Assembly: GCF_002775205.1 (NCBI RefSeq)
Contig: NC_036450.1
Span: forward strand, 24,330,288 to 24,394,287
Reading direction: 5' to 3'
DNA: 64,000 nucleotides
DNA from: Xiphophorus maculatus
Taxonomy: Eukaryota > Chordata > Actinopteri > Cyprinodontiformes > Poeciliidae
The notes beneath the pieces were generated by a model that saw only the letters and a program-made list of their open reading frames with translations, did no database searches and had not been told where the DNA came from. Shown here piece by piece: positions 24,401 to 33,700 of the stretch; within the stretch, counting starts at the first letter, position 1; each line of letters opens with the position of its first letter. Made by a program: the position numbers and the translations under genes.

Positions 24401-27400
24401 GGCTAGAAATCTTCAATCGGTGCACCGCTGTTCGTCTCCACTTACGTCTGGGAGGTCTGGGATCTGGATGATACTCTTAAAGAACTCAATTTCTCTGGCT
24501 CTGTTGAAGAACTGTGTGAGGCTGCGAAAGCAAACAAAAGCACAAGTAAATACAAAAAAACAGTCCTGCCCGTTTCATTACATAATGATTTTAAAAAATA
24601 GATGTAGTCGTCCTGACCAACCTCGTGAAAAGGTCACGGAATCTCTCTCTGTGTCCGAGGAGTGCATCCGCGGAGATACCTGGGAATTTTGTTTTGGGAT
24701 ACGGTTAGAGCTGAATGTGACTCTGCAGAGGTCGCTGAGGTCACAACAAAAGGCTGCCACTCACGGCTGTGCAGCTTGAACAGCAGCCGGACAGAGAAGT
24801 GGTAGAGGTAGCTGCAGTCCAGGATGAGCGGGATGAGAGGCGTCAGCCTGCACTGACCGGCCGGGGTTGTGGATTTGGCCCCGTTGGCGTCCATCTGACG
24901 GAGAACTTCAAACACAACATTTCAGTTTCAGTAACATAAAGTAAACCTGTGTTTTAGATTTTTATGTACGCATGATAGATCCTTCCCTTTATCTAACCAA
25001 CACGTTTTCCCATATGAACGGACTGAATATGGAAGTCTCACCCGTCTCAGCCATCTTCAGTCCAGCATCCAAGTAATCCAGCAGCTCCTGAGTCATATCC
25101 AGCCTACAATGCCATAAATACATAAAAACATGATGACAGTCAGCTGATAATTCAAAGTCCTTTTATAGAGACAAAAGGAGTACATATAACAAAATATTAG
25201 GCAGGCTCTATTGTCATTCAGCTGCACATATTGAGTGAAATGTTGTTGCAAGGGTCCAATAATGGCAAATAACTAAATTAAATTTTTTAAAAAAACTATA
25301 AAGACTGGGGGGAAAAAAATATCCTCAAAAGACAATAAAATTGTTGTGGCACAAGCTGATCCCACAGGAGAAGCCAGGAAGAAGGAAACTTACACTTTGG
25401 TCATGTCAGTTCCTGCTTCTCTCTCCAGAGTGTCGTCCGAAGCCTCCAGGTTACCTGGAATCACCTTGTGCTGTTGAAGAACGTCACACGTTACACGGCA
25501 TGCTCCTTAATCTGTTTTTCATTTCTTAAAGGGACGGTATTATTCATATTCCAGGCACATAGTATAATTTTATACCAGAATCAAGTAACTGTGTTACCTT
25601 CAGTTGCTATAAGAATGCTGTATATTTATCAAATATGACTTAAAAGAAATTTGATTTTGCAATTTGACGCCTTGAAATTCTGTTTTCTTTTTAAAGAAAC
25701 TCTTATTATTTCCAACACTCCACCTTCAGGAAGTCTTTAGTCCTGTAACAACGTTCTGAGGAGCGTTTCACTGAGACGAAGCATTTATGACAAGCTCAGC
25801 AGACTCCCAGTTCTACCAGGTGTTTGCTAGCTGCTGCTGCCGCTAGTCTGAAGGAGCCGAGTGGAGGAGGAGCCAGGGAGGGTTCTTTCTCTGGACCTTT
25901 AATCTAGCAGAATAAGATCATTCACATTCTGGATCAATATATGATCTATACTGACATGACATGTCGTAACATTACATTTGGAGACAGTGTAGCAATCTAA
26001 GGATCATCAACTCCAGGATGAAAGATTATTTTTGGCTCAGTTTACTCTCAGGGTCCGATAAAGACATTGTGCTAAGTGTAAGGTGTCTTTTTTCTTCTGC
26101 TTAATTGTGTAAAAAGGAAAACTCCAGACACATTTAATTTAATTCCCCACTGGGATTGATAATAAAGTATTTGATTTGTGTTTAGGTTTTGTCTTTTCAC
26201 CCTGCTGTCTTCTCTTCTCAAGCATAAACAGAATCACACATGATAAGCACAAACAAACACTCTCACTGTAAATAGCAGATCATTTCCATCTGAGTAATTC
26301 GGCAGAATGAAGATATATCACCTTTGCATGAAACTCCATTTTGAGGTGGAGATATTTAGCAGACAAGGCAACAATGTGACCATATCGATCATGCAGGTTT
26401 CCCTGGGAAAACACAAACAGTGGGTTAGGAGTTTAGCCGCTTATTTGAACCTGGTAGTTGTTCTTAAAAACAATCCACTGATGAACGTTTTATTAAGAGC
26501 ATGTTGGGATTTTGTTAAATTTGCTGACTTTACTGCATACTAAAAGGTCTTTTGAAATTTCTGTGTGATTAAACGTGCAGATTAAATGCATTGGACATGA
26601 TCTTATATGATCTTGTATCTTATATCCACTTGCTCACCCACAGGACTCCCATGTCTCTTATACTGCGGCTGTGTCTGTGAGAATCTGTAATGACCTGGGG
26701 GGGGGGAGACAAACAAGGTTAAACGTAATGGATGTGAACAGGAAGTTACACTGAGCAAATGTAGAGATTAACTCACATTCCTGTGGCCCTCTCTGAGCAC
26801 TTTGTGCAGCAGGTAGCAGACCTTCCAGCTGACCAGGGATTGGCTGGACAGAGGCAGGTTGGGGACGTACGACCAGAAGGTGGTGGCTCCGCCCTCTTTG
26901 TGAGTTCCCAGAATTATATCTGTGTAGATGTTAGGGAAACTCCCAATGCACAAGACGGACTAATGCAGAAACACTTTGCAGAGATTCCACTGAAATTATA
27001 GTCATATCAGGGCATATCTATTATTTTTAGATCTACGTAAACAAAGTCAAGTAGATCTGCAAACCTTTTACAGGCTTTCAAGGTTACAAGTCATAATAAT
27101 TTAGGTGATTTCCCTCTAAGAAACCCCAGAAAGTGACATTTTTTGTCATCACTTTGTACCGTCTCAGCAGCAGTGAAGCTTAGGATGTCTGACATTGCTA
27201 AACAGAGATGCGTTTTTAAAAACTGAACTCGTTTTGAAATATAATTTACAAAGAGTTTGTATTTATGAGTTTTAAATGCACAATATATTCAAATTTGCAC
27301 ATTCAACTCTGATATTAGAAATTAAAGCTATTAGTCCAATTGAACAAGCTTAAAATTACTGATATTCATAATCACAATGACATTATGTAAGCATCTGATA

Positions 27401-30079
27401 AGAACTGTTTATGCACACTGCTGTAACAAAAAAATAAATATTTTTCCTCCTAACAAAGTGAAGGTTTTAACACCTTGCCAGACATAAAAAAAAGCATAAA
27501 CTTTGTTTGACTGCAGAAAATCCCAGAATCATTCAATAATCAATTTATGACATTAACAATCTAGTGAATTTGGATTGTGAAAGCAGGACAATTTCCCAAA
27601 GTACAACAGCTGTTACCCCAGTGAATGTTCACAAAAGAACCAAAATAAGGCTTTGGAGTGGCCTAGTCTAAGTCTGGATTTCAGCCCAGTTATGATGCCG
27701 TGGCCTGAGTGTGGACCAAAATGACTCAAATGTCTCACTGTCATTTGTGACAACCAGTTATTGGGTTTAGCGGGAAATTAGTTTTTCACACAGGCTTTAG
27801 TTAGTTTGAATAGTTTTTCTTTTAATTACGTAATAAACTCCTAAAGTAAAAACTGCTTTCTGTGTTTACTCAGGTTGATAGTGAAATAGTTTATCAAAGA
27901 TATTTCAGAATGAAATAAAGCAAAGACAAATTTACTATTTAAGACAGCAAAACCCTTTTCACAGCTCTGTGTGTATCTAATCTTTAGCCCTCACAAACCT
28001 TTGTATTTTCTATATTACTCTCAAAAATGAGTTGCTAAAATAGCTTGTTATGTTAAACTATTTGGGGAAGTTTTCACCTGAAGCACTAAGTATTATAATT
28101 CATGAAAAAAACGTAAAGCAAAACTCAAATTCCTGCTTTTCAGCAAGAAGCCATTATTTTACACCAAAAAGCTGCTAGCTTTATGTTAGCATGCTAGAAG
28201 TACAGCGCTAAACTGTCTTCAGCTTTCCTTATTAGTTAAAATAATTTCCCATTTACTAGATTAAAAGTCAGCATCTAATTATTTTTTAAGTACAGTTTTA
28301 AAGGATACTGCGAACATACTTCTCTTTAGGTGCAACTTCAGCTGTGGTGGCAATTTTGCTGAGGCTCTGGAGCTGAAAAAAGGACAACAGAAAAAACACT
28401 TAAAGCCTGAAAAGTTAAACTGACATTAACAAAAGACCTCAGTTAGCTTCTGTTCTTTACTCGGTGTAATCTTTAAAAAAAATATTCTGAATTATTTTAC
28501 ATGCTGAAGACTCTTGGTGTACCAGTTCTGGATGAAAGCTAGTTTTTTTCACAGAGCTGAAGCTAACAGCTAATCAAAGGGGGCTAAGGTAAAATGTTCA
28601 ATCATTAGGACTCAGTTGTCATATTTCATAGTGGTCCGTGAAAATGCTATTTTAGAAACCTAGAACTAAACTAGAAGGGCCGAAGGTAGTCCAAGTAGAC
28701 AACACTCCTATTCGGTCTAGAGATGGCCAAATGGCCTAAGTACCCTTAAGTACCCTTAAGTACCCTGGTAATGGCCTCAACGCATCTCACAGTTGCACAA
28801 TTGGCTGAAGGTAGTCATTTTATACCCTCTTAGCTTTATTTCAAAGAGAAACATTACTAATTTCTTTTAGAAAAACCTAGAAAAATCTTTAGAAAAACCT
28901 TTGCACATTTCTTGAAACAGATTGTATGTTTTGCAAACTCTATGTACATTTGGCAAAAGGTCACATCTCTCCAAAAACACTTCATGTATGCTTCAAAACT
29001 AAACTGACTAGTTGTAGGTATCATAGATACCCACCCCCAACATGGACTATTCACATCCCTACCTTCTGGCCTGACGGTCAACGACCACATGTACAATAGA
29101 ACAATAGAAGAATAGAAGAATGGATGAATGGAGGCTAATTTGAGCCATCAGAGTCGTCAGTTTGGACAGGGTCTTGTGGCCCTGTCTCGGCCCGTCTGGG
29201 GAGAAATCGAAAACCTGGCCCTCCTAGTGTAAAGCATCATCACATTTGTTTTTGTCATTTATTTTTATTAAAGCTGTGGTTATTTAAATAGAAGGCGGTG
29301 TTGGTCCATGACTGGCAAGAATAACCTTCCAATGTGAAACACCAAGGGAAACAAACCCAGCCATGTTTTGTGTATCAGATTGGAATGACCGTGATGAAAA
29401 TGTATGTAAAATAACAAAAAAAACAATAAATATGTTATTTTATGTTCAGATTTATTCAGTATAGCTGGATTAACTTAACACTTAGTTTGCAATGTGAAGG
29501 TCAATGATAGAGACAATGGACCAACTTGGTCATCTAATCGAAATAATCACATTTCCATTTAATTTACAATCTAACAATTGATGGTTTATTTTAAAAAAGT
29601 ACTGATATGAACTTCTAAGACATTTTAAAGGCTGTACTTTTTAGCATGGCATAAGTTTGCTTTTATTCTGACTAGCTGTTAGCTTTAGCTAAAACAAGTC
29701 TATTTTTATAGAATGTAAGATATGCAACATATTAAAGCTAAAATGTTACTAACCACTTATTACGACTCAATAGAACCCAATACAAAAAACTGAACCAACT
29801 TTTAATGAGTCAAAGTGAAACATTTCATGTCTGTAGTCATGTTAAAGTTTAGCTGTAGGACATACATTCTGATTAAACAATACTTTTCAACCACATAATA
29901 TTGCGGCAACGCACCAAGCTGAAGCCAAACCACATTTTGGGAAAATAAAATTAAACAAAGAGAAAATTCCTCTTTTGAGTAGCAATTTTAATTCTCACCT
30001 GCTGCTTGCCAAACTGTTGTTTCTCAGCAGCCAAGGCCTTCTCCGTTTTGTCGTCATTTTTGTTCTTCGTTTTGCTCAT
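11734..30079 (-). CDS. hip1r: Huntingtin-interacting protein 1-related (HIP1R), complete, 33 exons, 1278 aa
   Basis: Endocytic adaptor linking PtdIns(4,5)P2 membranes and clathrin light chain to F-actin. Exons: 30079-29999, 28372-28309, 26919-26777, 26694-26638, 26402-26322, 25470-25394, 25103-25042, 24905-24765, 24679-24622, 24521-24446, 23782-23645, 23571-23446, 23143-22960, 22866-22778, 22691-22575, 22478-22377, 21399-21205, 20737-20627, 20527-20333, 20254-20107, 19423-19337, 19256-19149, 19071-18935, 17791-17681, 17497-17439, 17289-17259, 17167-17105, 16018-15918, 15813-15708, 14223-14100, 13979-13918, 13207-12641, 11769-11734. Every junction keeps frame. ANTH at about 28-290 (ILGTHKEGGATTFWSY, AGQCRLTPLI), coiled coil at about 330-750, I/LWEQ (THATCH) at about 780-1078 (FYAKNSRWTEGLISASKAVG, MDFSGMSLIKLKK). 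It is longer than human (1068 aa) because of a duplicated coil segment and a new tail. HIP1R rather than HIP1 is inferred from CCDC62/CLIP1 linkage. Confidence 0.92.
12641..13207 (-). other. hip1r: HIP1R penultimate exon: unusual repeat-rich C-terminal tail
   Basis: The exon opens with the conserved LGELRKRHYEL end of the THATCH latch helix (about 1079-1105). It then becomes low complexity: an acidic run, six prolines, and at about 1153-1200 (12842-12985) a degenerate hexapeptide repeat of the type SQ-P/T-Y/F-T-P (SQTYTP, SQPFTP, SQPYTP, SQTYAP, SQPYIP). A Ser/Gln-rich stretch and a basic helix-like NIFVKSGNLLKNA end follow. The final exon (11769-11734) adds FKRGETGTGES and a TAG stop. The tail of mammalian HIP1R, as I recall it, is a Pro-rich segment ending PAQLVNY, which is absent here. 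Confidence 0.8.
13365..13590. repeat. Palindromic MITE-like repeat in HIP1R intron
   Basis: The left arm TTTTCAGCAAGATATAATAA near 13372-13392 and the right arm CTAAAATTATCTCTTGCTGA near 13543-13563 are inverted copies with few mismatches. A second inverted pair lies inside ('ggcagattatttcacttata' against 'attataagtgaataaatctg' near 13448-13516). There is no coding potential. Exact ends and target duplication were not resolved. Confidence 0.6.
14470..14668 (-). mobile_element. tRNA-derived SINE, copy 2
   Basis: Same family and orientation as 30-223. They share 'gggggaagacatgtggcaaa', a B-box-like region (gggaattgaacctgcgac), 'aaggactaaggcct' and 'tgtgccaccaca'. The body and the T-rich flank are conserved, the boundaries approximate. 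It lies in a HIP1R intron between THATCH exons. Confidence 0.6.
14865..15430 (-). other. Unexplained complex block in HIP1R intron, possibly a decayed LTR
   Basis: This stretch is more complex than the AT-rich intron around it. On the minus strand it contains GGAATAAAGAG (near 15385) and several short open segments, with no match to a HIP1R exon. Its composition suits an old LTR or other transposon remnant. I could not find terminal repeats. Confidence 0.25.
16100..17040 (-). other. AT-rich HIP1R intron, no recognisable feature
   Basis: Intron between exons 27 and 28, dominated by A/T homopolymers and AATA-type runs (for example 16560-16690 and 16815-16845). I see no exon, structured repeat or regulatory motif. 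Confidence 0.5.
18375..18448. repeat. Composite palindromic microsatellite (AC)n(AT)n(GT)n
   Basis: A run of AC repeats, then about 40 bases of AT repeats, then TG repeats, making a near-perfect inverted repeat about 74 bp long. It lies in a HIP1R intron. It can fold into a hairpin or cruciform and is likely hypervariable. Confidence 0.9.
19527..20055. mobile_element. Non-autonomous DNA transposon with TTAA flanks
   Basis: It starts TAGGGGTGTTACGATACC and ends ...GATAAACTTGCAGCCCTA, so the ends are short imperfect inverted repeats (TAGGG-TG). Both sides carry TTAA (19523-19526 and 20056-20059), the target used by piggyBac-type elements. The interior is AT-rich and non-coding. It lies in the HIP1R intron next to the exon encoding the LDDPVHVRC segment. 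Confidence 0.5.
20333..22478 (-). other. hip1r: Tandemly duplicated exon pair in HIP1R coiled coil (exons 16-17 and 18-19)
   Basis: Exons 16 (22478-22377, 34 aa) and 17 (21399-21205, 65 aa) are paralogous to exons 18 (20737-20627, 37 aa) and 19 (20527-20333, 65 aa). Exons 17 and 19 are both 195 bases and about 35 of 65 residues agree (GTQ-SS-L--LQAE-D-LLRS, AELSSLRQ, final QQQ). Exons 16 and 18 share E-(V/I)-DRL--EL, RAE and the SKE end. All start and end in phase 0, so the unit can be duplicated without a frame change. Confidence 0.85.
21986..22022 (+). repeat. C-rich tract (G-quadruplex/i-motif potential)
   Basis: A stretch of C runs separated by A or CA (ccccccc, ccc, cccccc, cc, cccgcccc) lies in the intron between the two copies of the duplicated HIP1R exon pair. 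The complementary minus (transcribed) strand has the G runs. Confidence 0.5.
23847..24426. mobile_element. hAT-like MITE with GGTGCACCGAT ends
   Basis: The left end GGTGCACCGATGAATCGGCC and the right end ...AATCGGTGCACC are inverted copies, a terminus common in fish hAT-derived MITEs. Internally a motif ('agcaacagtcaccccactgtt', 'agcaactttgtcgttacatt') occurs twice (near 24000-24060 and 24270-24330), so the body contains an old direct duplication. It lies in the HIP1R intron between exons 10 and 11. Confidence 0.6.
25530..25903. mobile_element. TTAA-flanked MITE family, copy A (right end degraded)
   Basis: After TTAA (25526-25529) it begins AGGGACGGTATTATTC. It shares 'ttccaggcacatagta', 'catcaaatatgacttaaaag' style and 'caggtgtttgctagctgctg' segments in order with copies B to D. 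The right end is reduced to 'ggacctttaa'. It lies in the HIP1R intron between exons 5 and 6. Confidence 0.6.
26920..28308 (-). other. HIP1R intron 2, no recognisable element
   Basis: AT-rich intron between the exon ending KEKYVR and the ANTH exon starting IILGTHK. I see no open exon, no clear repeat pair and no structured element. Confidence 0.45.
28373..29998 (-). other. HIP1R intron 1 with short tandem decamers
   Basis: Large first coding intron. The only distinct feature is a threefold direct repeat of 'aagtaccctt' at 28738-28767. The rest is AT-rich without recognisable exons. First introns often hold enhancers, but nothing specific is visible. Confidence 0.45.
28738..28767. repeat. Three tandem copies of a decamer (AAGTACCCTT)
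   Basis: The decamer is repeated three times head-to-tail, the last imperfect, inside HIP1R intron 1. It may be a small minisatellite. Confidence 0.7.
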
Positions 30080-30329
30080 TTTGTCAGACGAATAAATCCA
30101 AAGGCGACTACACTTGTACGTCCAGTGATCCTGGCAGACAGAAAACAACTGAAGGTGCGTCAGGTCGCCAGATCACTCCTGCTAAACTTGATTTTCACTT
30201 GTTCCAAACGACATGGGAAAATTTCTAAATAAAACCTTAGAATGGAGAAAAGATGTCTTCAGAGCACAAACAACCACACATTAAAAGTAGATCAACTAAA
30301 TAAGAACAGGGGATATGGAATGTAAAAGA

Positions 30330-30340
30330 TAAATCTTTAT
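30330..30340 (-). terminator. Distal poly(A) signal candidate of CCDC62
   Basis: CTTTATTTTTT on plus gives AATAAAG on minus after an A-rich run, about 390 bases past the CCDC62 stop and only about 250 bases before the HIP1R start codon. Confidence 0.35.
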
Positions 30341-30629
30341 TTTTTTTTTTTTAAAAAGTAGTGTGAGATCATCCAGGCAACAAGACGTAAAAGCAAGACA
30401 GAGCTTTAGGTATTTCCTGTGAGTCACCATGTGAAGGCAGTGGAACTGGACCGACCGCACAGGACTCATCAGCCCTGCAGGACCGGTTTCACGTCACCCC
30501 CACTTCACACAACACTTTATGTAAAAACGACTAATGGTTAAAAGAAATACTCAGTAAATCAGATTTACAATAGATTATAAAATTGTACAAAATATTGAAA
30601 ATATAAGATAAAAAAAACACTGAAGTCAT

Positions 30630-30635
30630 TTTATT
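30630..30635 (-). terminator. Proximal poly(A) signal candidate of CCDC62
   Basis: TTTATT on plus (AATAAA on minus), about 94 bases after the CCDC62 stop codon, a suitable spacing for a short 3' UTR. Confidence 0.5.
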
Positions 30636-30728
30636 ATAATTTTTTTTTCCTGAGGTAAAAGCAAAAGTCTCTTCTTCTCAGACACAACAACGCCGTTATT
30701 CGCTGCTCTGATTGGAGAAGTTGAACGT

Positions 30729-33700
30729 TCATGATTCATAGAGGAAATCCACTCTTTGGTCAAACCCCTCCGTCTCGCTGGCTGACATTGTGATGGAGGC
30801 AGGCTTTGGGTGGAGCGTCACTCGGCTGTTGGGGAAAACAAAGCGGTTTCATCTTTACACGCCCAGACTTGGAGGAGCTTTTACACCATCCAGGTTGCCA
30901 CAGCCTCTCTGTACCGCGGGTATCGTGGTGTTCGGGTGGTGGTGGGCTGAGTGTGGCTGAGCGGTCCCACAGTCGGGTTTACAACCTGTGGAGACGTGAC
31001 GTCTTAAGCTGCTGCTGCTTTCGGGAGCTCCTGGAAGCAACCTGGAGTTGCCCAACGCCTGCTGTAGAGAACATGCTGACAGCTGATCGGCAACCTGATG
31101 AGACGCAGACAAGAGACTCAGTCGTTAGAATGCATAAGGCTCCAGAGTAGCACTTCGTATGTTATATGTTCAGTTTAAATCCCTTGAACATTTTGATCTT
31201 TCACCAGATTCCCAGTCCCTGTTGAAGAAAAGCATGATACTGCCACCACCATGTTTCTCAGTGGGGATGGTTTGGTTGCAGTGATAGTTTCCCGTGAGAA
31301 AACATCAATATGATGATCTGGGCCGATATTGATATCTGATATAAATATCACTGATTTGGCCGATTACCGTTATTTACCAATATTATATATTTCCGTATAT
31401 CTTTCACTATCCTTTCATCACCGATTGTAGTTTTCTTGCCAATCACTGATTACCAATCTTTAAAAAGCCCGACCTGCCGATACTGATTTTGGCCGATATT
31501 CATTTTTTGGTCTGAAATGTTGCTAGATATAGCAAGATCTCCCAATCTCTTAAAATCAAGGAAACTGGGGCCAATTTATCAACTGGTTGATTTATCAGCT
31601 GGTTGATTTATCGGTGCACCCCTTCTTTTGGCACCTAAAAAAATTTTATTAAAAGAATAAACCACTCTGCTGACTTCATCACTGCTTTTCTGGATTAGTT
31701 AAACACCCTGCTATCACTGTCACATGACCAGTCCCCTCCTCCTCCAACAAGATGGAAATAAGTATCGTTTGTTGATATCGGCCCGGTTTTATTTAACTGA
31801 CCGATATATTTTTAAAAATGACTAATATCGGCCGATACCAACGTTAATGCCGATATATCATGCATCCCATTTCCTGCTACACAGACCTTTTTTGGGGGGG
31901 AACTTTCTTACTGGTCTCATCGTGACCAGCCCACCATCCTTAACACATGTCTGCTGTGTCTCCATGGCAACTGGCTTTCTTTCAGCAGAGGCAAACGTCT
32001 TGCAACTCTTGCATAAGATTAATTAGTATCAGTAACATTTGTTTCCTTGTTTCCATTGGAAATTAACAGCATGTTTTGTTTACATAGTTTTCCACAAATA
32101 AGCATCTCACAGGGGAAAATGTATGTTTGATTTTTGTAAATGTTTTATGTTTTGCTTTATTTTAAAAATAAAGAAAAAACGAATAAAGCGGTGGCTCATT
32201 TAAAATGACTATAATTTTCCTATAGTAGGTTTGTTTTTTTTTTTACAAAAGGTTATGTAAGTTTGCAACTCTAGTCCGACGTTTTATGCAGCCGGACTGA
32301 AGGCGAAAACAGTTCTCTAGGATCCCTGGCCTTTCACATTTAACATTATAAACAATGTGACAAAATGTGAAGCTGAATATGTAAAACCATCATGAAGTCG
32401 TCGCCTTTGGCTGTGAAAATGTTTCAGTAAGGTTTTGAGGGTTTGGTTTGTTCCCTTTAGGATCGAGACAAAGACTAAATGTTGCTTCCTGTTCCTATAG
32501 TCTTCATACCAAGCCTTGGTTTACTCATTCGTACAGATATTAAAAACACATTCTTAACACAAACACTCAGATTAGAATAAACCAAAAATACTACCTGTAC
32601 AGTGTAAAAAATTTGAGTTTGTTGTTTATTAAAGGGGCAGTATTATGTACATTCCAGGCATATGGTATTACTTTATAGCACAATAAAGTAACTATGTTAA
32701 CTTCAAATATTAAAAATGTTGTGTATATACATCAAATATGACTTAAAAGAAATTTGACTTTGTAATTGAAAACCTTGGAATTGGGCCTCTGTCTCTTTAA
32801 GAAGCTCCTGCTCTTTCTGAAACTTCAGGAAGTCGTCACAACATGGCTCCTCTTTTAACCCTTTAACAACGTTTTTACCAGCTTTTCACTAAGAAGCAGC
32901 TCCTACAATGAGCTCAGTTCCAGCAGGTGTTTGCTAATTGCTGCTGGCTAGTCTGAAGGAGCTGATTGGGGGAGTCGCAAGGGGATTGGTGCTCTCTTAT
33001 GTGAAAGTTGAAGCTTGGACACAGCAGCTCAGAGGAGGAGCTGCGTCTTAAAGGTGGAGCTAGGTCCACCCAGGCGTCTTTGCACAGCTGAGTGGTTGCC
33101 ATGGGAGATTACGGGATTTATCAAACAGGCATGAAAAAAATCAAAGCAACACTCCAGGTATGTTTTTGATGAGGGAATAACATGACATGATGTAAAACTG
33201 AAAAAAAAAAATTTAAATCGATTTTACACAGTACTGTCCCTTTAAAACAGGTTTTATCAAATATCTTACATCCGTCATGTTTGCTGGAAAGCCTCCAGGG
33301 TTTCTGTTGGAGTCGTGAACGCCAGCAGCTGCTGGTGAGGTTTCAAGATCAGGTCTCAGGTTCTGCAGGGACCGAACGTCCGCACAGTCACAGGCCGATT
33401 CGTCCTGGCTGGGACACAAAGCTCGTTAAGGCCGGTCACACCTGCAGGATTCAACGCTCCACCACATTCACTGTGATGTTTCTAACTTTGAGATACATTC
33501 AGCAATGATTGTCGTCTTCTAGCAGATCAAAACTTTCTCTCAAAAAATTCTCTAATTTCAGATTTTTTTGTTGGTCCTGGAGGTATGAGGAAAGAAAACT
33601 GATTTTCTTGTCACCTGCTCGGTAATCGCTGATGGTGTGTTTCCCTCTGAGCTCTCTGTGTGCTTTCTTGGTTCAGCCGCAGCAGCTGCAGGTCACTCCT

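Noticed and set aside
28738..28767. CRISPR-like array
   Set aside because: Only three contiguous decamers without spacers, in a vertebrate intron.
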